The translations under genes and the position numbers were made by a program. A DNA stretch of 42,645 nt. Origin: Bacteroidia bacterium. Lineage in GTDB: Bacteria; Bacteroidota; Bacteroidia; UKL13-3. Shown one piece after another: positions 26,424 through 34,955 of the stretch (positions within the stretch are counted from its first letter, which is position 1; each line of letters opens with the position of its first letter). The notes under the pieces were generated by a model that did not search any database, was not told the DNA's origin, and worked only from the letters and a program-made list of their open reading frames with translations. The stretch is taken from contig JAIBAK010000030.1 of the NCBI GenBank assembly GCA_019695215.1, forward strand, positions 1 through 42,645, written 5' to 3'.

Positions 26424-28583
26424 ATGAATTTTGTCAGAATTACCTTTATTACCCTCTTGACTTTTTACTGTTACAGCGTAAAAGCACAACAGCCCTTCAG
26501 AGTTGCAACAGCCGAAGCCAACCCGCTTATTCCCTCCGAATACCTTTACCTCTTTGTTGATTCGGCCGCTTCGCTTTCCGTTCATCAGGTGGCTGAACTG
26601 AAAGAGCAGTTTAAACCCAGTTCAACCGAGGTGCCGCATCACCCGGTTACCAAATCAAATTTCTGGATTCACTTTAAAATAAAAAACGAACTCCTTTTTA
26701 CCAAGGTACTCATTACGGTTCAAAATGCGGTACTGCAAAATGTTACTTTGTATTACCGCACCGAAAATGATTCCTTTACGGCCATTCAAATTACGAAAGA
26801 CAAACCGTTCCATAACCGCACTTACCAGTCGCAAAATCCGGTTTTCAGCCTTCCCTCGTCCGACCATGAAGTATTATACGATTGCTATTTATTGGTAAAC
26901 AGTTATACCGAACTGCAAACTCCGGTATATGTGGGTACGGCTGCTTCCATGCTGCAAAAAATTGAAGAAAAAGATTACTCATTTGGTATTTACACCGGAA
27001 TTATGCTGGTTATTTTTCTGTATAATCTTTCTATCTTCTTTATTGTAAAAGACCGCAGCTACCTTTTCTATATCATTTACATTGCTTCGGTAGCCTTTGT
27101 GCAGATAAGTCTGCAGGGATTCGGATATAAATACCTGTGGCCCGATTACCCCCGCTTCGAAAATATGAGTCCTTTTCTTTTCTCGGCATTCACGGCATTT
27201 ACTTCCATTGCTTTTATCCGGAATTTTTTGCAGGTGAAATTATTCACTCCCCGCTTAAATCATTTTTTATCGGTAATTTTTGTACTCTATGCCATCACCC
27301 TATTGTTTGCCTTTTCCGGATCTAAACATGAAGCCTATAACTTACTCAACCTGCTAGCGCTCATACTTGCCCTGCTCATGCTCTGGATTGCCATTTACAT
27401 CCGTAAAACACAGCACACCCGCTCCTCTCTGTTCTTTATCATTTCATGGGGTGCGTTTTTGGGCAGCATCATTGTGTTTGTACTAAAAGATGTAGGCATT
27501 TTACCGTTTAACAATATCACCACCTCCTCGCTTCAGATTGGCTCGGCTGCCGAAGCCATTTTGCTTTCTATTGCACTTGCCGACCGCATCAATGTGCTGA
27601 AAAGAGAAAAAGAAATTTCGCAGGCCGAAGCACTGCGGGTTTCACAGGAAAACGAACGGATAATACGGGAGCAGAATATTGTGCTGGAACAAAAGGTAGC
27701 CGAACGCACCTACGAATTACAGGAGGCCAATACCGACCTGAATACTGCCATGACCAAATTAAAAGATGCGCAAACTCAATTGGTAGATGCCGAAAAAATG
27801 GCCTCGCTGGGTCAGCTTACCGCGGGTGTTGCCCACGAAATTAACAACCCCATTAATTTTGTAAGTTCCAATATAAAACCGCTGAAACGCGATGTAGACG
27901 ATATTATTGAATTGCTTGCCAAATACGAACACTTGGGAAGCTACAATCTGCCCGATGATGCCAAACAATACCTCACCGAAATAGAAACCTTTAAAACCGA
28001 AATTGACTACACCTACATTCGCGAAGAAATTGATATTTTACTGAGAGGAATGTATGAAGGAGCCACCCGCACTGTTGAAATTGTGAAAAGCCTCAAAAAC
28101 TTTTCGCGGCTTGACGAAGCCGATTTGAAATATGTGAACGTAAACGAAGGCATCAACTCAACGCTTATCCTTTTAAACAACCAATTAGGCGACCGGGTAA
28201 AAGTAAACAAAGACCTTGGCAGTATTCCGGATGTAGAATGTTTTCCCGGAAAACTCAATCAGGTTTTTATGAATATATTCAACAATGCCATTTATGCGGT
28301 ACGCAAACGGGAAGGTGCAGCCGGACTGATTACCGCAAAAACCTACTTTGAAAACGAGCAGGTGGTGATTAAAATATCGGATAATGGCATCGGTATGACT
28401 CCCGAAGTAAAAGCCCGTATTTTTGATCCGTTTTTTACTACCAAAGATGTGGGCGAAGGTACCGGGCTGGGTTTGTCTATTGTTTATAAAATAATTGAAT
28501 CGCATAAGGGAACTATAGAGGTAGAATCGGAGCCGGGGGCAGGCACCGAATTCACCATTAAACTTCCCAAATCACAAAATTAA
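26424..28583 (+). CDS. 7TMR-DISM sensor histidine kinase
   Basis: Inner-membrane sensor of 719 residues. Order: signal peptide (1-21); periplasmic 7TMR-DISMED2-like jelly-roll sensor (about 25-170, VTKSNFWIHFKIKN typical); seven-helix 7TMR-DISM module (about 180-390, DYSFGIYTGIMLVIFLYNLSIFF first helix); coiled coil (about 395-455); HisKA-like dimerisation helix with phospho-accepting His471 in GVAHEINNP; HATPase domain with N-box NNAIYAV, G1 DNGIGM and G2 GEGTGLGLSIV. There is no receiver or output domain. DISMED2 domains are proposed to bind carbohydrate-like or other small ligands; ligand here unknown. It sits directly after the two putative enzymes and before two receiver proteins, which are the likely phosphotransfer partners. 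Confidence 0.95.
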   Translation: MNFVRITFITLLTFYCYSVKAQQPFRVATAEANPLIPSEYLYLFVDSAASLSVHQVAELKEQFKPSSTEVPHHPVTKSNFWIHFKIKNELLFTKVLITVQNAVLQNVTLYYRTENDSFTAIQITKDKPFHNRTYQSQNPVFSLPSSDHEVLYDCYLLVNSYTELQTPVYVGTAASMLQKIEEKDYSFGIYTGIMLVIFLYNLSIFFIVKDRSYLFYIIYIASVAFVQISLQGFGYKYLWPDYPRFENMSPFLFSAFTAFTSIAFIRNFLQVKLFTPRLNHFLSVIFVLYAITLLFAFSGSKHEAYNLLNLLALILALLMLWIAIYIRKTQHTRSSLFFIISWGAFLGSIIVFVLKDVGILPFNNITTSSLQIGSAAEAILLSIALADRINVLKREKEISQAEALRVSQENERIIREQNIVLEQKVAERTYELQEANTDLNTAMTKLKDAQTQLVDAEKMASLGQLTAGVAHEINNPINFVSSNIKPLKRDVDDIIELLAKYEHLGSYNLPDDAKQYLTEIETFKTEIDYTYIREEIDILLRGMYEGATRTVEIVKSLKNFSRLDEADLKYVNVNEGINSTLILLNNQLGDRVKVNKDLGSIPDVECFPGKLNQVFMNIFNNAIYAVRKREGAAGLITAKTYFENEQVVIKISDNGIGMTPEVKARIFDPFFTTKDVGEGTGLGLSIVYKIIESHKGTIEVESEPGAGTEFTIKLPKSQN

Positions 28584-28607
28584 TTTTACCTTTATCCGGA
28601 AATTTGT

Positions 28608-29714
28608 ATGACATCCAAGCCCAAAATTTCTGTTCTGTATCTTGACGATGAGTTGCACAACCTCGAATCGTTTAAGGCTGCCTATCGTAAAGATTACACC
28701 ATCTTTATTACCGACAGCCCCGAAGAAGCGGAAGAAATTCTGAAAAAGGAAGAAATTCAGATTGTGATTGCCGACCAGCGCATGCCTCAAATTACGGGGG
28801 TGGAGTTTTTTGATAAAATACGCAACCATCACTCCGAGCCGGTGCGTATTCTTATTACCGGATATACCGATATTAAAGCCGCCATCGACTCTATTAACCG
28901 CGGAGAGGTTTTCCGGTTTATTGATAAGCCCTGGGACCACGACTACGTTAAAAATGCCATTGAAAATGCATATGATATTTACCGAACCCGAAAGGAACTG
29001 AGAGAACGGAATTCGCAACTTGAAAAAGCATACAACGAACTGGATAAATTTATTTACAGTGCCTCTCACGATTTGCGTGCGCCCCTTATGTCGGTGCTGG
29101 GTATTGCCCGGTTAGCTAAATTAGATACCAATTTTACCCGGGAGAATATAGATAATTACCTTGACCTGATTGAGCAATCGGTAAAAAAACTCGATACGTT
29201 TATTATCAATATCATTGACTATTACAAAAACTCGCGATCGGGTACCGAAATAAGTGCGGTAGATTTTAAACAATTAGTTGACGAGATTAAAGACAGCTTT
29301 CATTTTATTCCGGGAAACGAAGAGGTACGTTACGAAATACAAATTGAACAGGAGGGCCCGTTTTATTCCGACCCGGTAAAACTGCGCATTATTTTAAATA
29401 ACCTCATTGGGAATGCACTTAAATATCAAAAGAAAGATAACCCGGAAAAGTTTATTAAAATTACCATAAAGAGTAATGCCGTTGCCAGCACTATTGCAAT
29501 TGAAGACAACGGCATTGGCATTGGCGAAACCGATCTTGAAAATGTATTTAAAATGTTTTTCCGCGGAACCTCGCAAAACAGCGGATCGGGCATTGGCCTT
29601 TACGTGGTAAATGAAGCCGTTCATAAACTCAACGGTCGCATAAACGTTACATCGGTTCAAAACGGGGGCACCACTTTTTCCATCGAAATTCCTGCATCCG
29701 AAAAAAATGGTTAA
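28608..29714 (+). CDS. Receiver-histidine kinase fusion
   Basis: Cytoplasmic 368-residue protein with an N-terminal receiver (about 7-125; acceptor Asp56 in IADQRMP, TGYTD, Lys in IDKPWDHD), a linking helix (RKELRERNSQLEKAYNELDKFIY), a HisKA domain with His154 in SASHDLRAPL, and an HATPase domain (NNLIGNALKYQ, DNGIGIGE, GSGIGLYVV). There is no membrane segment or sensor domain, so it is likely driven by phosphorylation of its receiver by the upstream 7TMR kinase and passes the signal on. It is a paralogue of the lone receiver at 23992-24459. It starts 24 bases after the kinase and overlaps the next gene by eight bases. Confidence 0.95.
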   Translation: MTSKPKISVLYLDDELHNLESFKAAYRKDYTIFITDSPEEAEEILKKEEIQIVIADQRMPQITGVEFFDKIRNHHSEPVRILITGYTDIKAAIDSINRGEVFRFIDKPWDHDYVKNAIENAYDIYRTRKELRERNSQLEKAYNELDKFIYSASHDLRAPLMSVLGIARLAKLDTNFTRENIDNYLDLIEQSVKKLDTFIINIIDYYKNSRSGTEISAVDFKQLVDEIKDSFHFIPGNEEVRYEIQIEQEGPFYSDPVKLRIILNNLIGNALKYQKKDNPEKFIKITIKSNAVASTIAIEDNGIGIGETDLENVFKMFFRGTSQNSGSGIGLYVVNEAVHKLNGRINVTSVQNGGTTFSIEIPASEKNG

Positions 29715-30093
29715 CCAGTTTGCCTTTGTTTTAATTGACGACAGTGATCTGGATATTTTTATCAATGAAAAATTTTTATCCTTATCCGGTTTAGCTTCCT
29801 CTATCCGCTCGTTTACCAATGCCGAATCGGCTCTGGCTTATTTTAGCAACAACCCGAAAAACGAAACTGAAACTATTGTGCTGCTTGATTTGCAACTGGC
29901 CGGTATGAGTGGTTTTGATTTTTTAGATGCGTTTTGTACACTCGATGAATCCCTTCGCAAAAACATACGCATCTTTATGCTCTCCTCTACAGCCGATACC
30001 AGCGATTTTGAGCGGGTAATTGCCCATCCATGCCTTGAAGCCCTGCTGCCCAAGCCGCTTGATATAGAAAAACTAAAACCCCTGCTTGTTTAA
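29707..30093 (+). CDS. Single-domain response regulator
   Basis: CheY-like 128-residue receiver with no output domain. Acidic pair in LIDDSDLD (positions 10-13), acceptor Asp61 in IVLLDLQLAGMSG, Ser/Ser switch residues in FMLSSTAD and Lys in LLPKPLD. It belongs to the 'IDDSDLD..IN' type common after hybrid or REC-kinase genes in Bacteroidota. It starts within the last eight bases of the receiver-kinase gene, so translation is coupled and it is the probable terminal phosphoacceptor of the cascade. Output would need a protein partner. Its stop overlaps the convergent M28 peptidase stop by four bases. Confidence 0.92.
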   Translation: MVNQFAFVLIDDSDLDIFINEKFLSLSGLASSIRSFTNAESALAYFSNNPKNETETIVLLDLQLAGMSGFDFLDAFCTLDESLRKNIRIFMLSSTADTSDFERVIAHPCLEALLPKPLDIEKLKPLLV

Positions 30094-31469
30094 AATCCGT
30101 ATTCACTAAGCAGCCACAGCATGGCAGCCATTGATGCAGCTCCCATAGCCAGTTCGCGTTTATTTACACTTTCAAACACATCGGTGGCCGCATGGTGCAC
30201 ATCAAAATAGCGCTGCGAATCGGGCACGTAGCCAATCAATACTGTTCCCTGCGTATTAAGCGGACTTATATCGGCACCGCCACCGCCCTGCTCTATTTTA
30301 TCCAATCCGTAAGGGGCAAGCAATTTCACCCAGCGTTGCATGCGGGCTACCGTGTCGGCTTCGGCCTCTACTGAAAATCCGCGGGGAGTAAAACCTCCCC
30401 TGTCCGATTCAATGGCCGCATAATGTTTTTCTTTTTTAAGAGCCGCCTGCTCGGCATACACCTTCCCTCCCCGCAATCCGTTTTCTTCATTCATAAACAT
30501 CACGCAGCGCAGGGTGCGGGCCGGTTTTATTCCGGTAAGTTTAAACAACCGCAAAGCTTCTATACTCTGTACACATCCGGCCCCGTCATCGTGGGCTCCT
30601 TCGCCTATATCCCAGCTATCCAGATGCCCCCCCACCGTTATGATTTCTTCGGGATGCACACGGCCACGCAATTCGCCAATTACATTATACGATTTCACAT
30701 CGGGCCGCATTTCGCAAAAGGTGGTGAGGTTTATTTTAAGGTCTTTATTTTTTATCAGCAACTCATGCATTTTTTCTGCATCGGCCGTGCTTACCGCAAT
30801 GGCTGCAATAGGTTTTACTCCATCGGCATAGCGCAGGGCTCCGGTGTGCGGAAAATCATCGAGTGAATGTGTCATACTGCGCACCACCACGGCCGCAGCT
30901 CCGTACTTAGCTGCTTCGGCTGCCCCCGATGAACGCTGGTCTACGGCATCGCGGTAGGCTTCAAAACTTACAATATGCTCATCGTTGAACGGGCGGTTAT
31001 AAAAAACAATATTTCCTTCAATCACTGCCCGCCCCAGTTTTTCCAGTTCTTTTAAACTAAAAACTTCTACCACTTTACCGCTTGCACCGGCCGCTCCGGT
31101 ACCTACCGAGTTGCCCAGAGCCGTTACGTGCAGGTCCATTATTTTTTTGCCCCCCGCAGTCACAAAAGCCGTTTCTTTGGCTCCCCTTACCCATTGCGGC
31201 ACCATTACTTCCTGCAGGTAAACAGTATCAAACCCATAACTTTTCATGCGCTCAAAGGTAAACTCTACCGCCTGCTGTGCCTGTGCCGAACCGCTTATAC
31301 GGTGGCCTATGTTTTTACACAGGTAATGCAAATCGTCATAAGCTCTTCCGTTGCCGAGTGCTTTGTTAAAAAACGAGCGAATGGTAACAGAATCTGTTTG
31401 TTGAGCCGAGGTCACCGGGCAAAAGCCCCATGCCATACACACCGCAAGAATCATTTGTTTCATAAACAT
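30090..31469 (-). CDS. M28 family zinc aminopeptidase/carboxypeptidase with PA domain
   Basis: Exported zinc peptidase. The frame opens at 31538, but a -7 box at 31490-31497 lies inside that longer version; ATG 31469 or 31463 precedes a clean signal peptide (MKQMILAVCMAWGF, cleavage after TSA before QQTD). About 459 residues. An inserted PA domain (about 95-215) carries VVVRSMTHS and similar strands. Metal-site motifs in M28 order: VGGHLDSWDIGEGAHDDGAG (His, Asp), MNEENGLRGG (Glu-Glu), IESDRGG (Asp) and YFDVHHAATD (final His). It resembles periplasmic glutamate carboxypeptidase-like enzymes that remove terminal residues from peptides. With the S9A and M1 enzymes it forms a peptide-degrading set across the window, though not an operon. 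Confidence 0.92.
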   Translation of the reverse strand: MFMKQMILAVCMAWGFCPVTSAQQTDSVTIRSFFNKALGNGRAYDDLHYLCKNIGHRISGSAQAQQAVEFTFERMKSYGFDTVYLQEVMVPQWVRGAKETAFVTAGGKKIMDLHVTALGNSVGTGAAGASGKVVEVFSLKELEKLGRAVIEGNIVFYNRPFNDEHIVSFEAYRDAVDQRSSGAAEAAKYGAAAVVVRSMTHSLDDFPHTGALRYADGVKPIAAIAVSTADAEKMHELLIKNKDLKINLTTFCEMRPDVKSYNVIGELRGRVHPEEIITVGGHLDSWDIGEGAHDDGAGCVQSIEALRLFKLTGIKPARTLRCVMFMNEENGLRGGKVYAEQAALKKEKHYAAIESDRGGFTPRGFSVEAEADTVARMQRWVKLLAPYGLDKIEQGGGGADISPLNTQGTVLIGYVPDSQRYFDVHHAATDVFESVNKRELAMGAASMAAMLWLLSEYGF

Positions 31470-31489
31470 TTGCCTTTTTGATAAGCATT

Positions 31490-31497
31490 CAAATATA
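31490..31497 (-). promoter_or_regulatory. -7 promoter box of the M28 peptidase gene
   Basis: Reverse strand TATATTTG, perfect match, 20 bases before the ATG at 31469; it argues against the longer frame starting at 31538. Confidence 0.5.
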
Positions 31498-31594
31498 TCA
31501 ATTAATACAAGGCATGAAGAAACATTTTTAGCAGGCAAAACACCCCGCTGCTGCGATTAATTGGGATAACCCTGTGAAATTCCACCGCCTTTGT

Positions 31595-31602
31595 TATTTT
31601 TG
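31595..31602 (+). promoter_or_regulatory. -7 promoter box of ald
   Basis: TATTTTTG, perfect match, 24 bases before the ATG at 31627. An alternative start at 31591 would lie upstream of it and is rejected. Confidence 0.5.
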
Positions 31603-31626
31603 CAACCTCTAAAAACAAAAAATAGT

Positions 31627-32742
31627 ATGATAATCGGAGTACCTAAAGAAATTAAAAATAACGAAAACCGCGTAGGGCTTACCCCTGCGGGCGTTTCGGC
31701 CTTTGTAAAAGCCGGACACAAAGTATTTGTACAGGCCACAGCCGGCAATGGCAGCGGTTTTAGTGACGATGAATATAAAAAAGCCGGAGCTACCCTGTTA
31801 AAAACCATTGACGAGGTGTACAAAAAAGCCGAAATGATTATTAAAGTAAAAGAACCTATTAAGCAGGAGTACGCTTTGATAAAAGAAGGGCAGTTGCTGT
31901 TTACCTATTTTCACTTTGCCTCTTACGAGCCGCTTACCAAAGCCATGATTAAAAGCAAAGCGGTGTGCCTTGCCTACGAAACTGTAGAGAAAAAAGACCG
32001 CTCGCTGCCCCTGCTGGTGCCTATGAGCGAAGTAGCAGGACGTATGAGTGTGCAGGAAGGTGCCAAATACTTAGAGAAACCAATGGGCGGACGCGGTATT
32101 TTGCTGGGTGGTGTGCCCGGTGTGCGCCCGGCCAAGGTATTGGTGCTGGGAGGCGGTATTGTAGGAACACAGGCGGCAAAAATGGCGGCCGGAATGGGAG
32201 CCGATGTTACCATTATGGATGTGTCGCTGCCACGCCTGCGCCAGTTGGATGATATCTTAGAAAAAAATGTAAAAACCGTTTACTCCAATGAGTATAACGT
32301 GCGTGAAGCCATTAAAACTTCCGATTTAATTATTGGAGCAGTGCTTATACCCGGTGCCAAAGCCCCATCACTCATTACCCGTGATATGCTTAAAACCATG
32401 CGCCCCGGTACGGTAATGGTTGATGTGGCCATTGATCAGGGTGGCTGCTTCGAAACATCAAAAGCCACCACGCATCAGGATCCCATTTATGTAGTAGATA
32501 ATGTAATTCATTACTGTGTGGCCAATATGCCGGGTGCCGTACCTTATACCTCTACCCTTGCACTCACCAATGCCACCCTGCCTTATGCATTGCAATTAGC
32601 CAATAAAGGATGGAAAAAAGCCTGCCGCGAGAATGACGAGCTGCTGCTTGGCCTTAATGTGGTTGACGGCAAAGTGGTGTACAAAGGCGTAGCCGAAGCC
32701 TTTAAACTAAAATATACCGATGTAAAAGAAGTGTTGAAGTAA
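31627..32742 (+). CDS. ald: Alanine dehydrogenase
   Basis: NAD-dependent oxidative deamination of L-alanine to pyruvate and ammonium, or the reverse, in the cytoplasm. The 371-residue product has the standard N-terminus MIIGVPKEIKNNENRVGLTP. Substrate and catalytic residues are visible: Lys in MIIKVKEPI, the catalytic His in YFHFAS, the NAD-binding VLVLGGGIVGTQAAKMAAGMGADV, and the catalytic Asp in MVDVAIDQGGCFETS. The C-terminal LALTNATLPYALQLANKGW is typical. Length fits the family exactly. The gene is monocistronic, with its own promoter box and a very strong terminator. Pyridine nucleotide transhydrogenase alpha is related but has different spacing and lacks this C-terminus. Confidence 0.97.
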   Translation: MIIGVPKEIKNNENRVGLTPAGVSAFVKAGHKVFVQATAGNGSGFSDDEYKKAGATLLKTIDEVYKKAEMIIKVKEPIKQEYALIKEGQLLFTYFHFASYEPLTKAMIKSKAVCLAYETVEKKDRSLPLLVPMSEVAGRMSVQEGAKYLEKPMGGRGILLGGVPGVRPAKVLVLGGGIVGTQAAKMAAGMGADVTIMDVSLPRLRQLDDILEKNVKTVYSNEYNVREAIKTSDLIIGAVLIPGAKAPSLITRDMLKTMRPGTVMVDVAIDQGGCFETSKATTHQDPIYVVDNVIHYCVANMPGAVPYTSTLALTNATLPYALQLANKGWKKACRENDELLLGLNVVDGKVVYKGVAEAFKLKYTDVKEVLK

Positions 32743-32764
32743 ACAACTTTGCTTACCATTATAT

Positions 32765-32803
32765 AAAAAACCGCTTTGGTGTAATTACCAAAGCGGTTTT
32801 TTT
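32765..32803. terminator. Strong intrinsic terminator after ald
   Basis: Arms 32765-32780 and 32787-32802 pair perfectly (AACCGCTTTGGT core) around a six-base loop, with A-tract before and T-tract after, so it can work in both directions. Confidence 0.92.
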
Positions 32804-32831
32804 GTTGAAACATAGAAAAAAAGTATTTTTA
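32801..32831 (+). promoter_or_regulatory. Promoter of mod, overlapping the ald terminator
   Basis: TTTG (32801-32804), 19-base spacer, TATTTTTA (32824-32831; one mismatch at the last base of TAnnTTTG), 22 bases before the mod ATG. The -33 box is built from the terminator's T-tract. Confidence 0.45.
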
Positions 32832-32853
32832 CCCCTGCAACCATAGAAACTAC

Positions 32854-34884
32854 ATGAACGGAGAATCCTTAAATATTACGCAGGATAATTTAGATAAACT
32901 CAAAGCGCTTTTCCCCGATATTTTTTCGGAAGGAAAAATTGATTTGGAAAAGTTCAAAGCAACTTTTACTGACGATATCAACTTTGCCAATGAAAGATAT
33001 GTGCTGAATTGGGCTGGCAAATCTGATGCTTTTAAAGTGCTGCAGATTCCTACAGCGGCAACCCTCAAACCCCAGCCCGATGAATCGGTAAATTTTGACA
33101 CCACCGAAAATGTTTTTGTTGAAGGTGAGAATTTGGAAGTGCTTAAAGTGTTGCAGAAAAGCTACTACAACAAAGTGAAGTGCATTATTATTGACCCGCC
33201 TTACAACACCGGCAGCGACAGTTTTATTTACCCCGACAGTTTTAAAGAGAACAAAGTCGATTACGAAAAACGCATTGGCGACAAAGACGAAGAAGGTTAC
33301 CTGATGAAAGAAGGAATGTTTCGCAAGAACAGCAAAGACAGCGGACACTACCACAGCAACTGGCTTAGTATGATGTATCCCCGTTTGTTCTTAGCCAAAA
33401 ATCTGTTGCGAGATGATGGTGTAATCTTCGTTCATATTGACGACAACGAAGTGCACAACCTACGCTTGCTGATGAATGAAATTTTTGGAGAGGAAAATTT
33501 TGTTGCATCAATTATTTGGCAGAAAAAATATGCAGTTTCTGCGGATGATCCAGGTATAGCTGCAATGCATGATTATATTATCACCTTTAGAAAAACTGAC
33601 AGTCATAAAAGAAACCTATTACCTCGTTCAGAAAAACAACTTAGCAGATATAAAAATATAGATAACGATCCGAGAGGAGATTGGAGCAGTGACAATTATG
33701 TAAGTAACAAATCCAAGGATGAACGGCCAACCTTGTGGTACTCGATAAAACACCCTAAAACTGGTAAGGATATCTGGCCAGATGAAAGTGCTGTTTGGAG
33801 GTACTCAAAAGAGAATCACGAAAAGATGGTCTCTGAAAACAGGTTATATTGGGGACCAGATTATTCTTACGAAAAGCCAAGATTAAAGCGATTTCTTTCT
33901 GAAATTCAAGAAGGAATTGTACCCAACACATGGTGGACATTCGAAGACGTTGGGCATAACGATGAAGGTCAAAAAGAAACAGGTGAATTAATTGGGAAGA
34001 AAATATTTAGTACACCTAAACCTGTTAGACTTATCAAAAGAATTGTAGAAATATCCTCCCTTTCAAATTGTATCATTCTCGACTTCTTTGCTGGCTCCGG
34101 CACTACAGCCCAAGCCGTTTTAGAATTAAATAAAGAAGATGGGGGCAACCGTAAATTTGTTTTGGTGCAATTGCCCGAGTTATGTGATGAAAGCAGCGAA
34201 GCCGCTAAAGCCGGATACAAAACCATTGCAGATATAAGTAAAGAGAGAATACGCAGGGTGATAAAAAATATTGAGCATCGCAAGGAGCATCTTGAAAAAG
34301 GAATTGAGAATGATACAGGTGTTGTTTCTGCATTTGAGAAAAAACTGGCTGAGTTAAAAAAGAAAACTCCCCAGCTATTTGAAACAGAAAAGGGAAATCC
34401 CGAAATAGAAAGTATCAAAAAGCAGATAGAACAGATTGGTGAAAAAATTGACCGGTACACCGAAGAGCTTAACCGTATTGATAGTATTGATAAAGGTTTC
34501 AAGGTTTACAAACTCTCTCCTTCCAATTTCAAGATTTGGAGAGGCAGTGAAATCACCAGTGAAAATTTAGTTGAACAGTTAGATGCTTTTACCAATCCGG
34601 TAAAAGCCGAAAGCAAAACCGAGAACATACTTTTTGAATTGATGCTCAAAGCAGGTTACTTGCTTACCGACAAAGTTGAAGCAAAAGGGAAATTCTTTTC
34701 AGTAAAAGACGGTGAACTGCTCATTGCTTTAGAAGAATTGAATCCACAAATCATTGACGCCATCATAAAAGCACAACCACAAAAAGTAATAACCCTCGAT
34801 AATCTTTTTGCAGGCAACGATCAACTGAAAACAAACATGGTGCTCCAAATGCGTGATGCAGGCATAGATTTTAAAACGATATAA
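32854..34884 (+). CDS. mod: Type III restriction-modification methyltransferase (Mod)
   Basis: Adenine-specific DNA methyltransferase that protects the host and provides sequence recognition for the type III complex. The 676-residue product shows a beta-class order: IIIDPPYNTGSDSF (motif IV, DPPY at 114-117), WLSMMYPRLFLAKNLLRDDGVIFVHIDDNE, a variable target-recognition region (about 210-400), then DFFAGSGTTAQAVLELN (motif I, 410 onward). A coiled-coil stretch (about 470-545) follows, then a C-terminal domain that would contact Res. The recognition segment is AT-richer than its flanks (16 of 60 G+C in 33601-33660 against 25 of 60 in 33421-33480). The Res gene follows after fic. Recognition sequence cannot be read from the protein. 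Confidence 0.95.
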   Translation: MNGESLNITQDNLDKLKALFPDIFSEGKIDLEKFKATFTDDINFANERYVLNWAGKSDAFKVLQIPTAATLKPQPDESVNFDTTENVFVEGENLEVLKVLQKSYYNKVKCIIIDPPYNTGSDSFIYPDSFKENKVDYEKRIGDKDEEGYLMKEGMFRKNSKDSGHYHSNWLSMMYPRLFLAKNLLRDDGVIFVHIDDNEVHNLRLLMNEIFGEENFVASIIWQKKYAVSADDPGIAAMHDYIITFRKTDSHKRNLLPRSEKQLSRYKNIDNDPRGDWSSDNYVSNKSKDERPTLWYSIKHPKTGKDIWPDESAVWRYSKENHEKMVSENRLYWGPDYSYEKPRLKRFLSEIQEGIVPNTWWTFEDVGHNDEGQKETGELIGKKIFSTPKPVRLIKRIVEISSLSNCIILDFFAGSGTTAQAVLELNKEDGGNRKFVLVQLPELCDESSEAAKAGYKTIADISKERIRRVIKNIEHRKEHLEKGIENDTGVVSAFEKKLAELKKKTPQLFETEKGNPEIESIKKQIEQIGEKIDRYTEELNRIDSIDKGFKVYKLSPSNFKIWRGSEITSENLVEQLDAFTNPVKAESKTENILFELMLKAGYLLTDKVEAKGKFFSVKDGELLIALEELNPQIIDAIIKAQPQKVITLDNLFAGNDQLKTNMVLQMRDAGIDFKTI

Positions 34885-34902
34885 AACGCAAATAAGAAAA
34901 TT

Positions 34903-34910
34903 TATATTTG
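34903..34910 (+). promoter_or_regulatory. Upstream -7 box and operator half in repeat copy 1
   Basis: TATATTTG, perfect -7 match, overlapping the right arm of the GCAAATA/TATTTGC palindrome. Start from here would give fic a leader of about 40 bases. Confidence 0.5.
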
Positions 34911-34942
34911 CACATAATCGAATAAACGCAAATAAGAAAATT

Positions 34943-34950
34943 TATATTTG
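34943..34950 (+). promoter_or_regulatory. Downstream -7 box and operator half in repeat copy 2
   Basis: TATATTTG ending five bases before the fic ATG (34956), again inside the palindrome; a transcript from it would be nearly leaderless. Confidence 0.5.
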
Positions 34951-34955
34951 CACAT

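Noticed and set aside
31470..31538. Extended N-terminus of the M28 peptidase
   Set aside because: It contains the TATATTTG promoter box and would bury the signal peptide.
32890..33354. 154-codon minus-strand frame within mod
   Set aside because: Antisense to the conserved DPPY region; a shadow frame.
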